Numbered from the stretch's first letter, positions 51,588-60,883 are shown. The stretch: DNA of 64,000 nt from Rhizobium sp. 2MFCol3.1 (GCF_000377565.1 NZ_KB898362.1:124001-188000), one strand, 5' to 3'. Translations and numbers: made by a program. Notes: generated by a model not told the origin, from the sequence alone.

Positions 51588-52841
51588 ATGATCACATTGC
51601 CTTACATGTCCATTGACCCTGCTGCGCGCCGCGTCTCTATCGATGCGCGCAGCCCCTTGTTCTACAGCAATCCCAATGCCGCATACGCGGCACTGCATAC
51701 CCACTGTCCCACATTTTACTGGGAAGAGCAGAAGCAGTGGTTTTTCACTTCATATGACCATGTGAACGCGCTGTTGCGCGACCGCCGCTTCGGCCGGCAG
51801 ATCCTGCATATCGCCAGCCGCGAGGAGCTGGGGCTTCCCGAGCCCGACCAGCACGTCGTCAACTTCGATCTCGCCGAACGCTATTCCCTGCTCGAACTTG
51901 AGCCGCCGGAACACACGCGCCTGCGCACGCTCGTCAACCGCGCCTTCGTTTCGCGCCATGTCGAGAAGATGAAGCCGGAGCTCGAAGAGCTCGCCAACCG
52001 GCTGATCGACCAGTTCGAGCACAAGGGCGAGGTCGAGTTGCTCTCGGCCTTCGCCGACATCATACCGGTCACGATGATCGCGCGGATGATCGGCATCCCG
52101 GAGGAGATGGGGCCGCAGCTTCTGAAATGGTCTCACGCCTATATCCGCATGTATCTCTTCGGCCGCACCCGCGCCGACGAGGATGGCGCTGAAAAGGCCG
52201 CGAAGGAATTCTCCGACTACGTGAAGACCGTGATCGCCGAGCGCCGCGCCAATCCGCGCGACGATCTTTTGACGCACATGATCCACACCGAGCACAAGGG
52301 CCAGTATCTGACAGAGGACGAGCTCGTCTCGACGACGATCGTGCTTTTGAATGCCGGGCATGAGGCGACGGTGCACCAGATCGGCAATTCGGTGCGGATG
52401 ATCCTCGACAGCGGCTTTGCGCCTTCAGAATTGTTCAAGGACGAGGAAACGACGGAGCGGACCGTCGAGGAATCGCTGCGCATCTGCGCGCCGGTTCACA
52501 TCTTCCAGCGCTGGGCGCTGGAGCCGGCCGAGATCGACGGTATATCGTTCAAGCGCGGCGACAAGGTGAGCCTGATCCTGGCCGCGGCCAATCTCGATCC
52601 GCTGAAGTTCACCGATCCGCTGACCTTCAAGCCGGATCGCCGCGAAGCGGCCAACCTCTCCTTCGGCGCCGGCATTCACTTCTGCATCGGCGCGCCGCTG
52701 GCGCGGCTGGAGCTCAACGTGGTGCTGCCGATCCTGTTCGACCGCCTGCCCGGCCTGAAGTTGGCCAAGACGCCCGAGGTCAAGGACGTCTACCATTTCC
52801 ATGGGCTCGACCGACTCGATCTCAGCTGGCCCTCTCGCTGA
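51588..52841 (+). CDS. Cytochrome P450
   Basis: This 417-residue soluble bacterial P450 is a haem-thiolate monooxygenase. The haem-binding loop is SFGAGIHFCIGAPLARLE with the axial Cys at 366. The oxygen-activating I-helix reads LNAGHEATVHQIGN, and the ExxR motif is ESLR. The I-helix has a His-Glu in place of the more usual acid-Thr spacing but keeps the Thr. No ferredoxin or reductase gene is adjacent, so redox partners are elsewhere. The ATG at 51588 lacks a good ribosome site; 51606 is an alternative. Confidence 0.92.
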   Translation: MITLPYMSIDPAARRVSIDARSPLFYSNPNAAYAALHTHCPTFYWEEQKQWFFTSYDHVNALLRDRRFGRQILHIASREELGLPEPDQHVVNFDLAERYSLLELEPPEHTRLRTLVNRAFVSRHVEKMKPELEELANRLIDQFEHKGEVELLSAFADIIPVTMIARMIGIPEEMGPQLLKWSHAYIRMYLFGRTRADEDGAEKAAKEFSDYVKTVIAERRANPRDDLLTHMIHTEHKGQYLTEDELVSTTIVLLNAGHEATVHQIGNSVRMILDSGFAPSELFKDEETTERTVEESLRICAPVHIFQRWALEPAEIDGISFKRGDKVSLILAAANLDPLKFTDPLTFKPDRREAANLSFGAGIHFCIGAPLARLELNVVLPILFDRLPGLKLAKTPEVKDVYHFHGLDRLDLSWPSR

Positions 52842-52861
52842 GAAACGGCCAAATAAAACGA

Positions 52862-52885
52862 CCGCGCTCCCTCTCGGGAGCGCGG
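52862..52885. terminator. Bidirectional terminator between P450 and dctA
   Basis: CCGCGCTCCC (52862-52871) pairs perfectly with GGGAGCGCGG (52876-52885) around TCTC. On the minus strand the stem is followed by TCGTTTTATTT, suited to dctA; the P450 gene ends 20 nt before it. Confidence 0.8.
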
Positions 52886-52945
52886 CCATCCGCCTTGGGA
52901 GGCACAGCTGCCTGTTAACGCAGGCTGTTCTTTGGTTTGTTTGCC

Positions 52946-54280
52946 TTACTCGGCAGCCTGCAGCGTCGGAACCGGCTGATCGAGCTCTTCCGGCAGCTGA
53001 CCGGCCATGGCGGCGGCGAACTTTTCCTGGTCGAGTTCATTTTCCCAGCGGGCGACCACGACGGTGGCGACAGCGTTGCCGACCAGGTTGGTCAGAGCGC
53101 GGCATTCCGACATGAAGCGGTCGATGCCGAGGATCAGCGCCATGCCGGCGACCGGGACCGAGGGGACGACCGACAGGGTCGCGGCCAGCGTGATGAAGCC
53201 GGCGCCGGTGATGCCTGCGGCACCCTTGGACGACAGCATCGCAACGAGGAGCAGCAGGATCTGGTCGCCGAGCGACAGATCGATGCCGGTTGCCTGGGCG
53301 ATGAACAACGCCGCCAGCGTCATGTAGATGTTGGTGCCATCGAGATTGAACGAATAGCCGGTCGGGATGACCAGGCCGACGACCGGGCGCTTGCAGCCGG
53401 CGCGTTCCATCTTCTGCATCAGACCCGGCAGAGCCGCTTCCGACGAGGAGGTGCCGAGGACGAGCAGCAGCTCTTCCTTGATGTAGCGGATCAGCGACAG
53501 GATCGAGAAGCCGTTATACTTCGCAACCGCACCCAGCACGACCAGCACGAAGAGAAGAGCCGTGATGTAGAAGGTGAGGATGAGGTAAGCGAGATTGGCG
53601 ACCGAACCGATACCGTATTTGCCGATGGTGAACGCCATGGCGCCGAACGCTCCGATCGGGGCGGCCTTCATCAGGATGGCGACGAGGCGGAAAACCGGGG
53701 CGGTGAGCGCGGTCAGGAAATCCGTGACGGGCTTGCCCTTCTCGCCGACCATGCCGAGCGCGATGCCGAACAGAACCGAGAAGAACAGCACCTGCAGGAT
53801 GTCGCCCTGGGCAAATGCGCCGACGATGGTTTCCGGGATGATGTTCATCAGGAAGCCGGTGATCGTGGTTTCATGCGCCTTGGTGGCGTAGGTCGAGACA
53901 GCCTTGCCGTCGAGCGTCGCCGGATCGATGTTCATGCCGGAGCCCGGATGCAGCAGATTGCCGACGATGAGGCCGACGATGAGCGCGAGCGTCGAGAATA
54001 CGATGAAATAGAGCATCGCCTTGCCGGCGACGCGGCCGACCTTCTTCAGGTCCGACATGCCGGCGATGCCGGTTGCGACAGTGAGGAAGATGACCGGCGC
54101 GATGATCATCTTGACGAGGCGGATAAAGGCATCGCCGAGCGGCTTCAGGCTGGCGCCGAAATCAGGCCAGAAATGGCCGATCAGCATGCCGGCGATGATG
54201 GCGACGACGACCTGGAAATAGAGATGCCGGTAGAACGGCATCTTGGTCCGCGGCTCGGCGGCTGGAATTTCAACACCCAT
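52946..54280 (-). CDS. dctA: C4-dicarboxylate transporter DctA
   Basis: This 444-residue inner-membrane symporter takes up succinate, fumarate and malate, and in rhizobia feeds bacteroids in nodules. It has the DAACS-family helices and hairpins, with the serine-rich LVLGTSSSEAALPGLMQKME hairpin and the GYSFNLDGTNIYMTLAALF segment. ATG 54280 (MGVEIPAAEP) has GGAGGA 5 nt upstream; the frame extends to 54337 without a site. A sigma-54 promoter and two DctD-type sites lie upstream, shared with divergent dctBD. Confidence 0.97.
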   Translation of the reverse strand: MGVEIPAAEPRTKMPFYRHLYFQVVVAIIAGMLIGHFWPDFGASLKPLGDAFIRLVKMIIAPVIFLTVATGIAGMSDLKKVGRVAGKAMLYFIVFSTLALIVGLIVGNLLHPGSGMNIDPATLDGKAVSTYATKAHETTITGFLMNIIPETIVGAFAQGDILQVLFFSVLFGIALGMVGEKGKPVTDFLTALTAPVFRLVAILMKAAPIGAFGAMAFTIGKYGIGSVANLAYLILTFYITALLFVLVVLGAVAKYNGFSILSLIRYIKEELLLVLGTSSSEAALPGLMQKMERAGCKRPVVGLVIPTGYSFNLDGTNIYMTLAALFIAQATGIDLSLGDQILLLLVAMLSSKGAAGITGAGFITLAATLSVVPSVPVAGMALILGIDRFMSECRALTNLVGNAVATVVVARWENELDQEKFAAAMAGQLPEELDQPVPTLQAAE

Positions 54281-54368
54281 AGTGTCCTCCATAAAGCCCC
54301 CAAACCTGACCGGCCTCCCGGGGCAACTGCGTTTCAATCAACAGCCTTCCGGCTATTCGCAGCTACTT

Positions 54369-54384
54369 AGCAATGACCGTGCCA
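54369..54384 (-). promoter_or_regulatory. Sigma-54 promoter of dctA
   Basis: On the minus strand this reads TGGCAC-GGTCA-TTGCT, a full match to the -24/-12 pattern TGGCAC-N5-TTGCW. The start of transcription would be near 54358, about 78 nt before the dctA ATG. Confidence 0.93.
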
Positions 54385-54456
54385 GTTTCCGCGCGCCGCA
54401 ATATCGCCATGATTCAAAAGACTTTTCTTCCGGGCCGAAACGTAGCCGGAGCGCCA

Positions 54457-54476
54457 TTGCGCGAATTGTCGCACAA
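54457..54476. promoter_or_regulatory. Promoter-proximal DctD activator site
   Basis: TTGCGCGAATTGTCGCACAA is an imperfect palindrome with GCG...CGC core arms. It lies about 80 nt upstream of the sigma-54 promoter and 33 nt (three helical turns) from the second site. Confidence 0.75.
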
Positions 54477-54490
54477 TTTCATTTGACGTA

Positions 54491-54508
54491 TGTGCGAAAA
54501 TCCGCACA
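54491..54508. promoter_or_regulatory. Promoter-distal DctD activator site
   Basis: TGTGCGAAAATCCGCACA has perfect 6-bp arms around a 6-nt centre. It lies 9 nt before the dctB start codon, so DctD binding here could also repress dctBD. Confidence 0.78.
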
Positions 54509-54517
54509 CTGAACCCC

Positions 54518-56380
54518 ATGCCAAATACGCCGAGCATTCAGGGATTTGAGACCATTGACGACGTCGATCGCAGGACGCGGCGCGGCTGGATCCTCTTCGT
54601 CGCGTTCTCGGCCGCCTTGCTTGTCGCAGCCCTGATCGGTGCGGCACTTTACGGGCGCAGTTCGTCGATCAACGCGCTCGCGACCCAGAGCCAGACTGAC
54701 GCCAGCCTGAAGGTGGCGCTACTGACGGCCGTGCTTGAGCGCCCGCGCGCGCTGCCATTGCTGCTCGCCGAGGACCAGCAGGTCCTCAACGCGCTGTCCT
54801 CCACCAGCGTCAACGATATCGACATATTGAACCGCAAGCTGGAGCGGCTAGTAACGGGCACGCAGGCGGCGGTCCTCTATGTCATCGGCACCGATGGCCT
54901 TGCCATCGCGTCCAGCAACTGGCGTGAACCGATCAGCTTCGTCGGTAACGACTATACATTCCGCGACTATTTCAAGCGGGCGATGCAGCAGGGAACGGCG
55001 GAGCATTTCGCGCTCGGCAGCGTGAGCAAGCGGCCGGGTCTCTACATCTCCCGCCGGGTCGGCAGCGCCGACGCGCCGCTCGGGGTCGTGGTGGTGAAGC
55101 TCGAATTCGACCAGCTCGAGACCGACTGGCGCGACACGCGCCGGCCGGTCTATGTGACCGACGAGCACGGCGTCGTCCTGATCACCAGCATCCCCTCATG
55201 GCGCTTCATGACGGCGGTGCCGGTCCCGCAGCAGGAGCTTGCCGCCATCCGCGAGAGCCTGCAATTCGGCGATGCGCCGCTGACGCCGCTGCCGGTCGTC
55301 AGGCCCGATATCATCGACCCCAAGACATCGCTGGTTTCCGCGATCCTTCCCGGCAGCAGTGCCGCGGAATATCTGCGCCTCTACGCCACGGTGCCGACGA
55401 CGCCCTGGCGACTGGAGTATCTGGTGCCGACGGAGGCCGCCGTCGCCTCGTCCGTACGGGAAATGCGTTTGCTCTCGCTCGCCGTGCTGGTGCCCATCCT
55501 CGCGGTCGCGGCGTTCCTGCTCAGGCGCAGGCAGAGTGCGGCCATGCGCATCGCGGTGGAATTGTCGATGCGAGAGGAGCTCGAGCGCCGGGTCGTCGCC
55601 CGCACCGAGGACCTCAGCCGCGCGCGCGACCGTCTGCAGGAAGAGATCGCCGACCACAGGAACACCGAATCCAGGCTGCAGGTCGTGCAGCAGGAGCTTG
55701 TCCAGGCAAACCGGCTTGCCATTCTCGGCCAGGTCGCGGCCGGCGTCGCGCATGAGATCAACCAGCCGGTCGCGACCATCCGCGCCTATGCTGATAATGC
55801 GCGCGTCTTCCTCGATCGCGAACAGGCCGAGCCGGTGAAGGAGAACCTCGGCGCCATCGCTGCGCTGACCGAGCGGATCGGTTCGATCACCGAGGAGCTG
55901 AAGGCCTTCGCACGCAAAGGCCGGACGGCGCCGGAGCCGGTGGAACTGCGCGACGTGATCGAGGGCGCCGTGGTGCTGCTCAAGAGCCGCTTTGCCGGAC
56001 AATTGCAGGCGCTCAGTATCAAGCTGCCGCCGCCGGGGCTGCAGGTTCTCGGCAACAGGGTTCGGCTCGAGCAGATTCTGATCAACCTGTTTCAAAACGC
56101 GCTGGAAGCGCTGGAGGGGCGCAGCGATGCGCGGGTGGAAATCTCGGCGGTCGCGACGGATGAGGACGTCGAGGTGATCGTCGCCGACAACGGCCCGGGC
56201 ATACCCGCCGCCATCCTCGCCTCGCTGTTTACGCCCTTCAACACCTCCAAGGAAAAGGGCCTCGGCCTTGGTCTGGTGATCTCGAAGGACATCGTCGCCG
56301 ATTACGGCGGGCGCATCGAGGTCTCGAGCAGCGACCAGGGAACAAGCTTCATCGTGCATCTCGTGAGAGCAAAGCCATGA
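54518..56380 (+). CDS. dctB: C4-dicarboxylate sensor kinase DctB
   Basis: This 620-residue membrane histidine kinase senses dicarboxylates in the periplasm. The order is a first membrane helix (about residues 20-45), a double-PAS/Cache periplasmic domain (to about 300), a second helix (about 308-328), a coiled coil, then the HisKA domain with phospho-acceptor H412 (GVAHEINQPVATIRAYADN). The ATPase domain carries NLFQNALEAL, VADNGPGIP and KEKGLGLGLVISKDIV. It overlaps dctD by 4 nt (ATGA). Confidence 0.96.
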   Translation: MPNTPSIQGFETIDDVDRRTRRGWILFVAFSAALLVAALIGAALYGRSSSINALATQSQTDASLKVALLTAVLERPRALPLLLAEDQQVLNALSSTSVNDIDILNRKLERLVTGTQAAVLYVIGTDGLAIASSNWREPISFVGNDYTFRDYFKRAMQQGTAEHFALGSVSKRPGLYISRRVGSADAPLGVVVVKLEFDQLETDWRDTRRPVYVTDEHGVVLITSIPSWRFMTAVPVPQQELAAIRESLQFGDAPLTPLPVVRPDIIDPKTSLVSAILPGSSAAEYLRLYATVPTTPWRLEYLVPTEAAVASSVREMRLLSLAVLVPILAVAAFLLRRRQSAAMRIAVELSMREELERRVVARTEDLSRARDRLQEEIADHRNTESRLQVVQQELVQANRLAILGQVAAGVAHEINQPVATIRAYADNARVFLDREQAEPVKENLGAIAALTERIGSITEELKAFARKGRTAPEPVELRDVIEGAVVLLKSRFAGQLQALSIKLPPPGLQVLGNRVRLEQILINLFQNALEALEGRSDARVEISAVATDEDVEVIVADNGPGIPAAILASLFTPFNTSKEKGLGLGLVISKDIVADYGGRIEVSSSDQGTSFIVHLVRAKP

Positions 56381-57744
56381 CAGACGCCGCATCCATCTTC
56401 CTCGTCGACGACGACAAGGACCTTCTGCGCGCCACCAAGCAGACGCTGGAACTGGCGGGCTTTTCAGTTTCCGCCTTTTCGTCGGCGGTCGATGCGCTGG
56501 GAGCGCTGACGGCGGATTTTCCGGGGATCATCGTCTCCGATATCCGCATGCCGCAGATGGACGGCCTGCAGCTGTTCGACCGCGTGCAGCGACAGGACCA
56601 GGATCTTCCCGTCATTCTGGTGACGGGTCACGGCGATATCCCGATGGCGGTGAAGGCGATCCAGCAGGGTGTGTATGATTTCATCAGCAAGCCCTTCCCC
56701 GCCGACCGGCTGGTGCAGAGCGTGCGCCGGGCGGTGGAGAAGCGGCGTCTGGTGCTGGAGAACCGGGCCTTGCGCAAGGCGAGCGAGCAGGTGCGCGACG
56801 ACCTGCCGCTGATCGGCCAGACGCCGGCGATGGAGCGGCTGCGCCATACGCTGCGGCAGATCGCCGATACCGATGTCGACGTGCTGGTGACAGGCGAGAC
56901 CGGCAGCGGCAAGGAAGTCGTGGCCAGCCTGCTGCACCAATGGGGGCGGCGCAAGGCCGGGAACTTCGTGGCGCTCAACTGCGGCGCACTGCCGGAGACG
57001 GTAATCGAAAGCGAGCTGTTCGGCCACGAGCCCGGCGCCTTTACCGGCGCGCAGAAGAAGCGTGTCGGGCGTATCGAGCACGCCAGCGGCGGCACGTTGT
57101 TCCTCGACGAGATCGAGAGCATGGCGCCATCGACGCAAGTGCAGATGCTGCGTGTGCTTGAAATGCGCGAGGTGACGCCGCTTGGGACCAACGAGGTGCG
57201 GCCGGTCGACCTGCGCGTGGTCGCCGCCGCCAAGGTCGATCTCGGCGATCCCCGGCAGCGCGGCGAGTTCCGTGAGGACCTCTATTACCGGCTGAATGTG
57301 GTGACGATCTCGATCCCGCCGCTCAGGGAACGGCGCGACGACATTCCGCTGCTCTTCGGCTATTTCGCCGAGCGGGCGGCGAAGCGCTTCAAGCGCGATA
57401 TGCCGGTTGCGTCTTCCGTTGTGCACCGGCATTTGCAGGGCCACGACTGGCCCGGCAACGTGCGTGAGCTATCGCATTTTGCCGAGCGTTTCGTGCTTGG
57501 CGTCGAGCAGTTCGGCAGCAGCGCGGCCGAGGCGAAGCCCACGGATCTCGGCGAGGGCTTGCCCCTGCCCGATCGGCTGGACCGCTACGAGGCCAGCATC
57601 ATCCGCGACGTGCTCGACGCCAATGACGGCGATGTGCGCAGGACGATCGCGGAACTCGGCATTCCGCGAAAGACCTTCTACGACAAACTGCAGCGCCACG
57701 GCATCGTGCGTGCCGACTTCGCGCCGAGCGACGAGCGCGGCTAA
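56377..57744 (+). CDS. dctD: Sigma-54 activator DctD
   Basis: This 455-residue NtrC-family response regulator activates dctA. The receiver domain has acceptor D55 (IIVSDIRMPQMDG). The AAA+ domain has Walker A GETGSGKEV, the sigma-54-contact loop EPGAFTGAQ and Walker B GGTLFLDEIESM. The C-terminal Fis-type helix-turn-helix is VRRTIAELGIPRKTFYDKLQRHG. It is translationally coupled to dctB. Its stop overlaps that of the SDR gene on the other strand within CTAA. Confidence 0.97.
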   Translation: MTDAASIFLVDDDKDLLRATKQTLELAGFSVSAFSSAVDALGALTADFPGIIVSDIRMPQMDGLQLFDRVQRQDQDLPVILVTGHGDIPMAVKAIQQGVYDFISKPFPADRLVQSVRRAVEKRRLVLENRALRKASEQVRDDLPLIGQTPAMERLRHTLRQIADTDVDVLVTGETGSGKEVVASLLHQWGRRKAGNFVALNCGALPETVIESELFGHEPGAFTGAQKKRVGRIEHASGGTLFLDEIESMAPSTQVQMLRVLEMREVTPLGTNEVRPVDLRVVAAAKVDLGDPRQRGEFREDLYYRLNVVTISIPPLRERRDDIPLLFGYFAERAAKRFKRDMPVASSVVHRHLQGHDWPGNVRELSHFAERFVLGVEQFGSSAAEAKPTDLGEGLPLPDRLDRYEASIIRDVLDANDGDVRRTIAELGIPRKTFYDKLQRHGIVRADFAPSDERG

Positions 57745-58544
57745 CCCGCCGTCACGCTGTAACGCGCTGCCGGCTTGTTGTGCGAGAGGTTGGGCCCAAG
57801 CGCCAGGCGCGCTGTCGTTGCGGCATCGAGATCGCCGCTATCGGGCAAGGACGGGATGGTGACCAGCTCGCCCTGATCGAAGCCCGCAAGGGCCGCGTCC
57901 ACCATGTCGTTCACGTCCATCACCATCGAGGGCGGCATCTGGTCGAAGGAGCGGCCGACGCGCTCGAAGATTTCCGTGCGGGTCAGGCCGGGCATGACCG
58001 CCTGAACCTTGACGCCCTTTTCCGCGACTTCCGAATGGATGGCCTGGGTCAAGTTGAGGACAAAAGCCTTGGTGGCGCTGTAGGTGCCGTTGAAGCGCTC
58101 CGGAATATAGGCGACGACCGATGCGATGTTGACGATGGCGCCCCTGCCCCGCTCGGCGAAAGCTTGGGCAGCGGCAACGGCAAGCCGATTGGCGGCAACC
58201 ACGTTCAGCTCGATCATCGTCTCGAGATAATCGATGTCATCCTCCACCAGAGTACCCTTGGGGCCGATACCGGCATTGTTGACGAGCAGGCTGATATCCG
58301 TGTCCTCGCGCAGGCGCTTTTCCACAATCCTGACGTCGGCGCGATCGGTAAGGTCGGCCGGCAGCACGCTCACTTTCACACCGGTCTCACCAGTCAACCG
58401 GTCGGCCAGCGCCTGCAGGCGCGCGGCATCGCGGGCGACGAGAATGAGATCATGGCCGCGCTTGGCAAGGCGATCGGCATAGGTGGCACCGATGCCGGAC
58501 GAGGCGCCGGTGACGAGTGCGGTTCCGAGAGTAGCGGTGGACAT
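57741..58544 (-). CDS. Short-chain dehydrogenase/reductase
   Basis: This 267-residue classical SDR has the Rossmann motif TGASSGIGATYADRLA near the start, NNAGIG in the middle, the catalytic Ser in NIASVVAY and the YSATK catalytic Tyr-Lys pair. NAD(P)H-linked oxidation or reduction of an unknown substrate is expected. It is divergent from a MarR regulator gene and is probably its target. ATG 58544 has AAGGAAGGAA upstream. Confidence 0.9.
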   Translation of the reverse strand: MSTATLGTALVTGASSGIGATYADRLAKRGHDLILVARDAARLQALADRLTGETGVKVSVLPADLTDRADVRIVEKRLREDTDISLLVNNAGIGPKGTLVEDDIDYLETMIELNVVAANRLAVAAAQAFAERGRGAIVNIASVVAYIPERFNGTYSATKAFVLNLTQAIHSEVAEKGVKVQAVMPGLTRTEIFERVGRSFDQMPPSMVMDVNDMVDAALAGFDQGELVTIPSLPDSGDLDAATTARLALGPNLSHNKPAARYSVTAG

Positions 58545-58596
58545 GGTGGCATTCCTTCCTTGTTTGAACTCACCCTGCCCGATCTGGCAAGGCGCG

Positions 58597-58625
58597 TTGA
58601 AATTTACTGGTATATGCCACTATAT
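58597..58625 (+). promoter_or_regulatory. Promoter of marR-type gene
   Basis: TTGAAA (58597-58602) and CTATAT (58620-58625) are separated by exactly 17 nt, close to the rhizobial consensus CTTGAC-N17-CTATAT. The leader to the ATG would be about 98 nt. Confidence 0.75.
58608..58619. promoter_or_regulatory. Candidate MarR operator
   Basis: TGGTATATGCCA is a near-perfect palindrome lying inside the spacer between the -35 and -10 elements. Binding there would block the marR promoter and, by position, could also control the divergent SDR gene. Confidence 0.55.
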
Positions 58626-58729
58626 CTAGGTGACGGATCTGTGCGCGCAAGAGGCGATGAAAGAGATGTGCCGTTTAGCGGTTGACGGATCGCCACCAAT
58701 CGGAAGACATCACCGATGGAGAACATGCG

Positions 58730-59209
58730 ATGGCAGACAACAACACCCCTGACGGGGCATGGAATTATTGCAGCAACAGCGCGCTCAAGCGCGCCTCACG
58801 GCAATTGGGCCAGCTTTATGAAGACGTGCTGGCGCCGAGCGGCTTGAAGATCACGCAGTACACGCTGCTGACGCAGATCAAGCTTGGCCGCGAAACGCCG
58901 CTGAAGCTGCTGGCCGAGGCGATGGTGATGGATCTCTCGGCGCTTGGCCACACGCTGAAGCCGCTGCAGCGCGACGGTCTCGTCGAACTCGTGGCCGACG
59001 AGCACGACCGGCGCGTCAAGCGCGTGCGGCTGACCGAGAAGGGCAATCAGTTGTGGAGCGACACGAACGGCCTGTGGCGCGAGGCACAGGCGCGCTTCGA
59101 CGCAGCATTCGGCAAGGATGCCTCCGAAAATCTGCGGCGGACCATGGACCTCATCGCATCACCCGGCTTTGCCGCGGCATTTTCCGGCGCCCGAGAGGAT
59201 CAGGACTGA
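58730..59209 (+). CDS. MarR-family transcriptional regulator
   Basis: This 159-residue winged-helix regulator has a dimerisation helix region (WNYCSNSALKRASRQLGQLYEDVL), the recognition region LKLLAEAMVMDLSALGHTLKPLQRDGLVE and the wing DEHDRRVKRVRLTEKG. Members usually repress a divergent gene and respond to phenolics or electrophiles; C-y-C-type Cys is seen only at the start (NYCSNS). ATG 58730 has GGAGA upstream. Confidence 0.88.
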   Translation: MADNNTPDGAWNYCSNSALKRASRQLGQLYEDVLAPSGLKITQYTLLTQIKLGRETPLKLLAEAMVMDLSALGHTLKPLQRDGLVELVADEHDRRVKRVRLTEKGNQLWSDTNGLWREAQARFDAAFGKDASENLRRTMDLIASPGFAAAFSGAREDQD

Positions 59210-59248
59210 ACGGCGCAACAAGGATGTCCCTGCACGGGGACAATGCCA

Positions 59249-59593
59249 TCAGAGCCTGATGACATAGTCCTTGCGAGTCGTTTCAATGACTTCCCAGGTT
59301 CCCTTGAAGCCAGGTCTCAGGATCATCCGGTCGCCGGCGCGCAAGTGGACGGGCTGGCCACCGTCCTCGGTGACGATCGAGTGGCCAGAGAGAATGTTGA
59401 AATACTCCCACTCGTCATAGACGATGCGCCACTTGCCCGGCGTCGCCTCCCAGATGCCCGCATAGAGGCCACCATCGGCCTCCTCCAGGTTCCACGTCCG
59501 AAACTGCGGATCGCCCGCGATCAACCGATCCTCCGCCGGGGCGCCGACTTCAGGTTCGACGCCCGAGATATCGAGCTTGAGCTGCTTTGCCAT
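59249..59593 (-). CDS. Cupin-domain protein (DUF861-like)
   Basis: This 114-residue single beta-barrel cupin has two cupin halves, GKWRIVYDEWEYFNILSGHSIVTED and HLRAGDRMILRPGFKGTWEV. The His/Glu metal pattern is incomplete, so enzymatic activity is uncertain. It starts 6 nt after the metY stop and is cotranscribed with it. Confidence 0.82.
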   Translation of the reverse strand: MAKQLKLDISGVEPEVGAPAEDRLIAGDPQFRTWNLEEADGGLYAGIWEATPGKWRIVYDEWEYFNILSGHSIVTEDGGQPVHLRAGDRMILRPGFKGTWEVIETTRKDYVIRL

Positions 59594-59599
59594 TGCGCC

Positions 59600-60883
59600 T
59601 CACACCTTCGCCAGCGACTGTTCGAGATCGGCGATGATGTCCTTGACGTCCTCGATGCCAATAGACAGGCGCACGACATCCGGGCCGGCGCCGGCGGCGG
59701 TCTTTTGCTCGTCGGTCAGCTGGCGGTGGGTCGTCGAGGCCGGGTGGATGACCAGCGAGCGAGTGTCGCCGATGTTGGCGAGGTGGGAGAAGAGCTGAAG
59801 GCCCTCGACCAGCGACTTGCCGGCCTCGTAGCCGCCCTTGACGCCGAAGGTGAAGACGGAGCCCGCCCCTTTTGGCGAATAGCGCTGCTGCAACGCATGG
59901 TTCGGATCGTCCTCCAGGCCGGCGTAATTGACCCAGGCGATCTTGCTGTGCGCCTTCAGCCATTTGGCGACCGTCGCGGCGTTTTCGCTGTGGCGCTGCA
60001 TGCGCAGCGGCAGCGTTTCGATGCCTGTGAGGATCAGGAAAGCGTTGAAGGGCGAGATGGCCGGACCGAGGTCGCGCAAGCCGAGCACGCGGCAAGCGAT
60101 GGCGAAGGCGAAGTTGCCGAAGGTCGAATGCAGGACGACGCTGTTATATTCCGGCCGCGGGCTCGATAGCATCGGATAGTTGCCGGATTTCGACCAGTCG
60201 AAGGTGCCGCCGTCGACGATGATACCGCCCATGGAATTGCCGTGGCCGCCGAGGAACTTTGTTAGCGAGTGCACGACGATATCAGCGCCGTGTTCAACCG
60301 GGCGGATGAGATAGGGGCTGGCCATCGTGTTGTCGACGATCAGCGGCAGGCCGTGCTTGTGGGCGACATCGGCGATTGCCGCGATATCGACAAAAGTGCC
60401 GCCGGGATTGGCGAGGCTTTCGATGAAGATCGCCCGGGTGTTTTCGTCGATCTGGCTTTCGAAGCTCGCCGGATCGGCGGAATCACCCCAGCGCACCTGC
60501 CAGCCGAAATTATCGAAGGCGTGGCCGAACTGGTTGATGGAGCCGCCATAGAGGCGCTTGGCTGCGACGAAGTTTTCGCCTGGGCGCAGCAGCGTGTGGA
60601 AGACGATCATCTGCGCGGCATGACCAGAGGCGACGGCGAGCGCTGCCGTGCCGCCCTCAAGCGCTGCGACACGCTCTTCGAGCACAGCCTGGGTGGGGTT
60701 CATGATGCGGGTGTAGATATTGCCGAATTCCTGCAGGCCGAAGAGTGCGGCGGCGTGATCGGCATCGTTGAAGACGTAAGCCGTCGTCTGGTAGATCGGC
60801 GTGGCGCGGGCGCCGGTCGCCGGATCGGGCTTTGCGCCCGCATGCACGGCCAACGTATTGAAACCCGGATCATTCGCGGTCAT
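59600..60883 (-). CDS. metY: O-acetylhomoserine aminocarboxypropyltransferase
   Basis: This 427-residue PLP enzyme forms homocysteine from O-acetylhomoserine and sulfide, or uses related donors, in methionine synthesis. The PLP-binding lysine is K209 in HSLTKFLGGHG, and NIYTRIMNPTQAVLEERVAALEGG and LANPGGTFVDI are family signatures. ATG 60883 (MTANDPGFNT) has GGGAGGA 5 nt upstream. A SAM-II-type leader was sought upstream but not found. Confidence 0.93.
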   Translation of the reverse strand: MTANDPGFNTLAVHAGAKPDPATGARATPIYQTTAYVFNDADHAAALFGLQEFGNIYTRIMNPTQAVLEERVAALEGGTAALAVASGHAAQMIVFHTLLRPGENFVAAKRLYGGSINQFGHAFDNFGWQVRWGDSADPASFESQIDENTRAIFIESLANPGGTFVDIAAIADVAHKHGLPLIVDNTMASPYLIRPVEHGADIVVHSLTKFLGGHGNSMGGIIVDGGTFDWSKSGNYPMLSSPRPEYNSVVLHSTFGNFAFAIACRVLGLRDLGPAISPFNAFLILTGIETLPLRMQRHSENAATVAKWLKAHSKIAWVNYAGLEDDPNHALQQRYSPKGAGSVFTFGVKGGYEAGKSLVEGLQLFSHLANIGDTRSLVIHPASTTHRQLTDEQKTAAGAGPDVVRLSIGIEDVKDIIADLEQSLAKV

